From contig CBDVAP010000017.1 of NCBI GenBank assembly GCA_965372015.1, positions 1-35,024 on the forward strand: a stretch of 35,024 nt of DNA, in the 5' to 3' direction. Positions 30,838 to 35,024 of the stretch are shown here, piece by piece. Under the pieces are notes generated by a model that worked only from the letters and a program-made list of their open reading frames with translations, did no database searches and had not been told where the DNA came from. The DNA comes from JACZSB01 sp965372015. Lineage in GTDB: Bacteria > Fidelibacterota > Marinisomatia > SCGC-AAA003-L08 > TS1B11. The position numbers and the translations under genes were made by a program. Position 1 is the first letter of the stretch. Every line of letters starts with the position of its first letter.

Positions 30838-32913
30838 TCACAGGCGGGTTACTTTGATCGTCTTGCGGTCCTCGGAGATGGCGGTGACCGGGGCGGTGAT
30901 CCCGGAATCCTCACCCAAGAGCACATTTAAGAAAAATTGATCGACCTTGCGGTACAGCAGCCGGGCCGTCACGTGCAACTCGGTGACCTGGCTGTCGGGC
31001 ACTTTAAGCGTAAACTGCTCCTCAGTGGATAACTCCCCCTCCACAATCGGCCAGCTCGAGGGACACGAAAAATCGAACTGGGCCCGGTCGGAAGAGCCGG
31101 GGAACATAGCCCGGCGGTAACGCACCCCCACCATCTCCCAGAGATTATGCCGATCAATTAAGTTACCGTATTGGTCCACCGCCTCGGCCTTGAAGATAAA
31201 TGATCCCGGCTTAATGAAATGTCCCTCATCCACGCTGCCGGAAACGAAAATTTCGTTACCATCCTGGTCAGTGACAATCAACTCCACCCAGGCCTGGATA
31301 ATGTCCAACGGTCCCGTGGGGAAATCGTGCCCGACCTTGTTGTTCAACATGGAGGTTTGGATTATCACCTGTTCGCCTGGCGCAACCTGGTCCGGCACCA
31401 ACAGTTCCAGCGGTACTGCCGCCCCCGTCGTCCATTTGTCGGCGATCTCGGGGATCTCAATCTCCCCCCGCAACCACTGCTCGGTCAGCATCACGTGCTC
31501 CTGGCCGCCGGGAGGATTCAGCAGGGCCGGGATAAACTGGTTGGCGCCCAGGAAGCGATGGCTGCGGTGCTTGCCGTCGTCGACCGTGCGGTTGTAGTCC
31601 TGCGGATCGCCACTGCCCGGATCGCTGGAGTCGATCAGCGGCATGTGGCATTCACGGCATTCGATAGTTGCAGTGGGATCGCCGGGCTGATTCCACCGGC
31701 TTTTGCGCCAGTTATCGTATTGGTTCTGGAGCTGTACCCAACCCACATTGTTGATCTCCTCATCAATGAACTGCTTGTGGCAGGCCGAGCAGAACTCGGG
31801 ACTCTTGAAGAGGCGATGTGTAAGGCTCTCCACATGATACCGGGGATAGGCCCGGATAAGAACATCCCGGAAGAAGCGCGCTATGGTCCCCTCGCCGTGT
31901 TCATACATGTAGCGCTCAGGTTGGGTGATCACATAGCTGGCATTGCCTTTGACGTCGGTCTCCTTGATGGCGTGACAGACAATACAGGAAACACCTTCCT
32001 GGTAACCGGTCAGGTTTGTCAGTTCCTCAGTGAATATATTCTTGGTGCCCGAAAACAACGATATGGGATCGTGACAGCCGCCGCAATAGCGCGTCGATTC
32101 CGGCCCATTCTGCTCGGCCATCAACGATTGCACGGCTTGGAAGGCGGGGTCCTTGGATGAGTAGTTATGGGCACTGACCGACCATTCAGCGACGATCTGC
32201 TCATGGCACCGGGAGGTCCCGCAACTCTCGGAGTTACCCAATGAGCGGGCATCGAAGGCGCCACCGGTACTGGTGGTTGCCAGGCTGGGCGCAAAGGGCC
32301 GGTCCGGGCCAAAGAGGTAACTGTAGTCATCAGGAAATTCGTTGTTGTATTTTACCGGTTCATAAGCGAAAGCCAATAAGGCCACCACCGCCAGGAGCCC
32401 GCCGACGACGAGTATGCTATTGAGGCCGAATCGCTTAGCCATCAGCCAGACCGGTTCGATAGCCGGTACCTGACGTCCTTTATACCCGCGAATCATCAGG
32501 ACAACTATATGCGGCAATGCCGAGGCGATCAGGGCGAAGGTCGCAATGATGTGAACTAAGTCCCAGGTATAACTGATCCTGGTTGCAAAGAGAGCCTGAT
32601 AGGTCAGTACCAGCCCCGAGATCATCGCCGCCAGCGTGGCGATCAGGGAAAAATACCCGGTTACCTTGATGTGACTAACCACATTTGTGCGATAGATCCG
32701 CCAGTGCCGGAGTTGATACCAGGTGAAGGGTATGATCATGACCAGTCCAACCACGGTGTGCAATAGAACTTGAACCTGGTTTGTAATACTGAAGGGCAGC
32801 AGGTAAATGGACAACCCGGTCAGGGTTTCAAATAATAGCAACCCCGCAACAAATAGGAGTAGTATCCGCGACCATTCGCCGACACTGTTATTTTGATCTG
32901 ATTGTATATTCAT
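30838..32913 (-). CDS. Membrane-anchored pentahaem cytochrome c
   Basis: 691 residues from ATG 32913 (694 from ATG 32922, whose numbering is used here). Five membrane helices (about 19-41, 52-70, 84-110, 121-143, 166-187) contain His55, His84, His124 and His138, which could ligate b-type haem as in cytochrome b-like membrane domains. The soluble part has five haem c motifs: CGTSRCH (234-240, CX4CH), CGGCH (280), CIVCH (313), CSACH (378) and CRECH (422). The remainder (about 470-694) is beta-rich without haem sites. AGGA eight bases before ATG 32913 favours that start. It likely carries electrons from the quinone pool to a periplasmic or surface acceptor; donor and acceptor are not identified. 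First gene of the operon with ASPIC/UnbV and TPR proteins. Confidence 0.82.
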   Translation of the reverse strand: MNIQSDQNNSVGEWSRILLLFVAGLLLFETLTGLSIYLLPFSITNQVQVLLHTVVGLVMIIPFTWYQLRHWRIYRTNVVSHIKVTGYFSLIATLAAMISGLVLTYQALFATRISYTWDLVHIIATFALIASALPHIVVLMIRGYKGRQVPAIEPVWLMAKRFGLNSILVVGGLLAVVALLAFAYEPVKYNNEFPDDYSYLFGPDRPFAPSLATTSTGGAFDARSLGNSESCGTSRCHEQIVAEWSVSAHNYSSKDPAFQAVQSLMAEQNGPESTRYCGGCHDPISLFSGTKNIFTEELTNLTGYQEGVSCIVCHAIKETDVKGNASYVITQPERYMYEHGEGTIARFFRDVLIRAYPRYHVESLTHRLFKSPEFCSACHKQFIDEEINNVGWVQLQNQYDNWRKSRWNQPGDPTATIECRECHMPLIDSSDPGSGDPQDYNRTVDDGKHRSHRFLGANQFIPALLNPPGGQEHVMLTEQWLRGEIEIPEIADKWTTGAAVPLELLVPDQVAPGEQVIIQTSMLNNKVGHDFPTGPLDIIQAWVELIVTDQDGNEIFVSGSVDEGHFIKPGSFIFKAEAVDQYGNLIDRHNLWEMVGVRYRRAMFPGSSDRAQFDFSCPSSWPIVEGELSTEEQFTLKVPDSQVTELHVTARLLYRKVDQFFLNVLLGEDSGITAPVTAISEDRKTIKVTRL

Positions 32914-33024
32914 AGTACTCATCCTGGTTTCGGTTGGGAGGGATTACCCCAGCTAGAGACTGCGAGCCTGAATCTTGCCTCTATATAATGTTCAAAGGAA
33001 TGTAAACTGCTCAGGCAGAAAACT

Positions 33025-33053
33025 AAGTCTCAAATTTAAGTAATTCAAGACTT
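33025..33053. promoter_or_regulatory. Imperfect 12-bp inverted repeat, possible operator
   Basis: AAGTCTCAAATT and AATTCAAGACTT are inverted copies (10 of 12 matching) around TAAGT. The site is about 110-140 bp upstream of the cytochrome start, in the AT-rich part of the 335-bp gap. It is the best regulator-site candidate there; no convincing -35/-10 pair was found. Confidence 0.35.
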
Positions 33054-33121
33054 ATTCCTTCAGGAATTCCCCCGAGGCATAAAACCTTATCTTATACTAA
33101 TGGCTAATCGTGGTGCTACGT

Positions 33122-33240
33122 CCAGGGGAGCCTACCCTGGGCATACCCGCCCTACGGGGAGGCCGGCGAGCCGGATTAGGGACGGGGGGTGAGTTCACTA
33201 CTTCCCCATGGTCGTTATCACCAGCCGGCACTCGGCCGGC
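33122..33240. repeat. Cluster of four GC-rich hairpins
   Basis: CCAGGG-7nt-CCCTGG (33122-33140), CCCG-5nt-CGGG (33146-33158), CCGGC-GA-GCCGG (33163-33174) and GCCGGC-5nt-GCCGGC (33224-33240) follow one another between the WD40-caspase gene stop and the cytochrome promoter region. None has a T-run. They may end transcription of the caspase gene, be REP-like elements, or form a structured RNA. Confidence 0.45.
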
Positions 33241-33248
33241 GGGATTCC

Positions 33249-35024
33249 CTACCGCCTGCGCACAAATATGAAATCACCCCCTTCATCCCCCGCGCCGTTA
33301 ATGACACCCGACTGCGGGACGTTAAGGCTATTTCGGATCACCGCTTTTTTCATGCTATGAAACAGCTCATCGGAGTGTAAGTAGGACTCGCGGTTTTCCT
33401 CCAACCGTTGGACCAGGTACTTAACGAACACACTTTTATCGGGGACCGTCTTCAGAGTGCCACTGGTGAGGGCCCTTCGGCTGGGCAACTTATATATTTC
33501 CTGGATCGCGATGTCCGTTGGTATGAATACATCCCTGGTCCTGAAGATACCGCCGCTGAAACAGGCGTCCGAAATAAGGAGGCTGTGTTTGGTCTTAATG
33601 CCTTTGATATAATCTTTTACAGTGCTGTTGGAAATCCAATCGGCCCGATCAGACATTCGGGCGTCGCGCGGCAGCCAATAGCCCTGTTCAAAATCTTCAT
33701 CCCAGTAACCGTGCCCAGCGTAAAAAATCAATAGGTTGTCCTTCGGCCTCAGCCGTTTGTTCAGCTCCCCGAGCATCCTGAAAATGTCCCGACGATCGGG
33801 ATTTTCCAGGACATGGATATTTTCCGGCTCGAAAGTGTAGCGTTTTTGCAGCACGGCCTTGACTTTTCGCGCATCCTGGATGGGGTATTCCAGGTCGTTG
33901 ATGGAACCATCCGCATAATCCTGCACCGCGATCAGCAGGGCGTGATACTCGCCAAACTGGAACTCCTCTTGCTGCTTGGTGCGGGCCGCCACCACCGGCG
34001 GCGCCTTGGCGCCCGTCTCCCGGACCACCGTAAAGGCGGTGCTGGCACTGTTTTCCTTCATGTCGATGGCCTGTACGGCAATGCGGTTCTCTCCAAAGGC
34101 CAGTTTAACTTCGGCCCAAAATGATCCATCGGCCCCCACCTGCGCCTCCACGCCATTCACCAGCACCTCGAAGATGCCGCTCTTGTCCGTGGCCCGGCCC
34201 TTCACCAGGATGGTTTTCTCCTGCTGCACTTTCTTCATGCCCCGGGTGATGGCTGGGCTAGTGATTTGGATGGATGGTGGAGTTTTATCCGCCTTGGCTG
34301 CCGGTTTTGTTGCCGAGTTGTAGGGCGAGCCTGGCGTACCCTTCGGTTTCGTGCCGGAGGTGGCCTGCTCAAGTTCCTTATGTGCAGCCGCAGCAAATTG
34401 AGCTGGAGTTTCGGCTAGCGGCTTTTCATCGGGTTTGGTCCAGGGCGATATGTCCCACAGTTTGAGGGTGTTACCGTCACTCCCCGACAGGGCCAGGCGG
34501 CCGTCGGGGGAAAAGGCCACGGACCTAACCCAGTTGGTATGCCCCTCAAAGGTTCGCACCAGCCGCCCGCCGGCCGTCTCCCACAGTTTGAGGGTGTTAT
34601 CAAAACTCCCGGAAAGTACATAGCGGCCGTCGGGGGAAAAGGCCACGGAGTAAACCCAGTCGGTATGCCCCTCAAAGGTCCTCGCCAACCGCCCGCTGGC
34701 CGTCTCCCACAGTTTGAGGGTGTTATCCCCACTTCCCGACAGGGCCAGGCGGCCGTCGGGGGAAAAGGCCACGGACATAGCATATCTGGTATGCCCCTCA
34801 AAGGTCCGCACCAGCCGCCCGCTGGCCGTCTCCCACAGTTTAAGGGTATTATCGTCACTCCCCGACAGGGCATAGCGGCCATCGGGGGAAAAGGCCACGG
34901 AATTCACATCCTTTGAATGCCCTTTAAAGGTCCGCACCAGCCGCCCGCTGGCCGTCTCCCACAGTTTGAGGGTGTTATCGGAACTCCCCGACAGGGCCAG
35001 GCGGCCCTCGGGGGAAAACGCCAC
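33249..35024 (-). CDS. WD40-repeat caspase-like (peptidase C14) protein, N-terminus outside window
   Basis: 591 residues are visible; the frame runs off the window, so the start is unknown. Residues 1-191: at least five WD40 repeats of 42 residues, almost identical. Residues 192-250: a Pro/Lys/Ala-rich linker. About 250-335: an Ig-like domain (PPSIQITSPAITRGM .. VLVNGVEAQVGADGSFWAEV). About 355-591: a caspase domain with YHALLIAVQDYAD, catalytic His438 in FYAGHGYW and Cys488 in SDACFSGG, so the dyad is intact. Bacterial caspase-like proteins with repeat sensors are linked to regulated proteolysis or cell-death style defence in some systems; no such role is shown here. No gene follows closely on this strand; four hairpins lie after the stop. 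Confidence 0.88.
   Translation of the reverse strand: MAFSPEGRLALSGSSDNTLKLWETASGRLVRTFKGHSKDVNSVAFSPDGRYALSGSDDNTLKLWETASGRLVRTFEGHTRYAMSVAFSPDGRLALSGSGDNTLKLWETASGRLARTFEGHTDWVYSVAFSPDGRYVLSGSFDNTLKLWETAGGRLVRTFEGHTNWVRSVAFSPDGRLALSGSDGNTLKLWDISPWTKPDEKPLAETPAQFAAAAHKELEQATSGTKPKGTPGSPYNSATKPAAKADKTPPSIQITSPAITRGMKKVQQEKTILVKGRATDKSGIFEVLVNGVEAQVGADGSFWAEVKLAFGENRIAVQAIDMKENSASTAFTVVRETGAKAPPVVAARTKQQEEFQFGEYHALLIAVQDYADGSINDLEYPIQDARKVKAVLQKRYTFEPENIHVLENPDRRDIFRMLGELNKRLRPKDNLLIFYAGHGYWDEDFEQGYWLPRDARMSDRADWISNSTVKDYIKGIKTKHSLLISDACFSGGIFRTRDVFIPTDIAIQEIYKLPSRRALTSGTLKTVPDKSVFVKYLVQRLEENRESYLHSDELFHSMKKAVIRNSLNVPQSGVINGAGDEGGDFIFVRRR
34454..35024 (-). repeat. Tandem 126-bp WD40-coding repeats
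   Basis: The phrase CCCACAGTTTGAGGGTGTTA (plus strand) recurs every 126 bp at 34454, 34580, 34706, 34832 (two changes) and 34958, and the array continues past the window edge. Copies differ at few bases, which points to recent duplication or gene conversion. Confidence 0.9.

Noticed and set aside
34454..35024. CRISPR-like array
   Set aside because: The 126-bp units are in-frame WD40 codons with no spacers.

Overview
The window looks like part of a chromosome from a Gram-negative, moderately GC-rich bacterium of the FCB (Fibrobacteres-Chlorobi-Bacteroidetes) group or a relative. Candidatus Marinimicrobia, Ignavibacteria, KSB1 and similar lineages fit. The basis is two secreted proteins with a C-terminal NYPNPFN-type sorting domain, a PorZ-like propeller protein, two FG-GAP/ASPIC-UnbV proteins and a multihaem cytochrome. 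Phylum placement is inference. Almost all genes are on the minus strand and tightly packed.

Layout. 1-1312 (+): the end of a membrane protein and adenosine deaminase. 13739-1299 (-): a long run of closely spaced or overlapping genes, in transcription order an M23 peptidase, miaB, a LapA-like and a LapB-like protein, a TPR/SPOR secreted protein, a tRNA-Sec gene (selC), a small secreted protein, an M50 site-2 protease, ribD, ribE, ribBA, ribH and a PorZ-like propeller protein. 16644-13972 (-): a coiled-coil protein, gatB, and upstream of gatB a small DUF4258/DUF2283 pair bounded by a duplicated 5' fragment of gatB. 16.5-18.6 kb and 23.6-26.0 kb: two more AT-rich islands, each carrying one plus-strand gene for a secreted sorting-domain protein (a repeat protein, and an N,N-dimethylformamidase-like protein). 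23575-18654 (-): tryptophanase, a MazEF-type toxin-antitoxin pair, and a class V aminotransferase with phosphoglycerate dehydrogenase (serine synthesis). 32913-26082 (-): a membrane-anchored pentahaem cytochrome c followed by an ASPIC/UnbV protein, a TPR protein and a second ASPIC/UnbV protein. 35024-33249 (-): the 3' part of a WD40-caspase protein.

The observation I rate highest is the tRNA-Sec gene at 8886-8977 (minus). It has a UCA anticodon, an 8-bp acceptor stem, a 5-bp T stem and a long variable arm. It sits 5 nt after one reading frame and 3 nt before the start codon of the next, inside an apparent protein-coding operon. It implies that the organism decodes UGA as selenocysteine. Next are the gatB 5' duplication with its inserted toxin-like cassette, and the near-identical 42-residue WD40 repeats of the caspase protein, whose differences fall at a few fixed positions.
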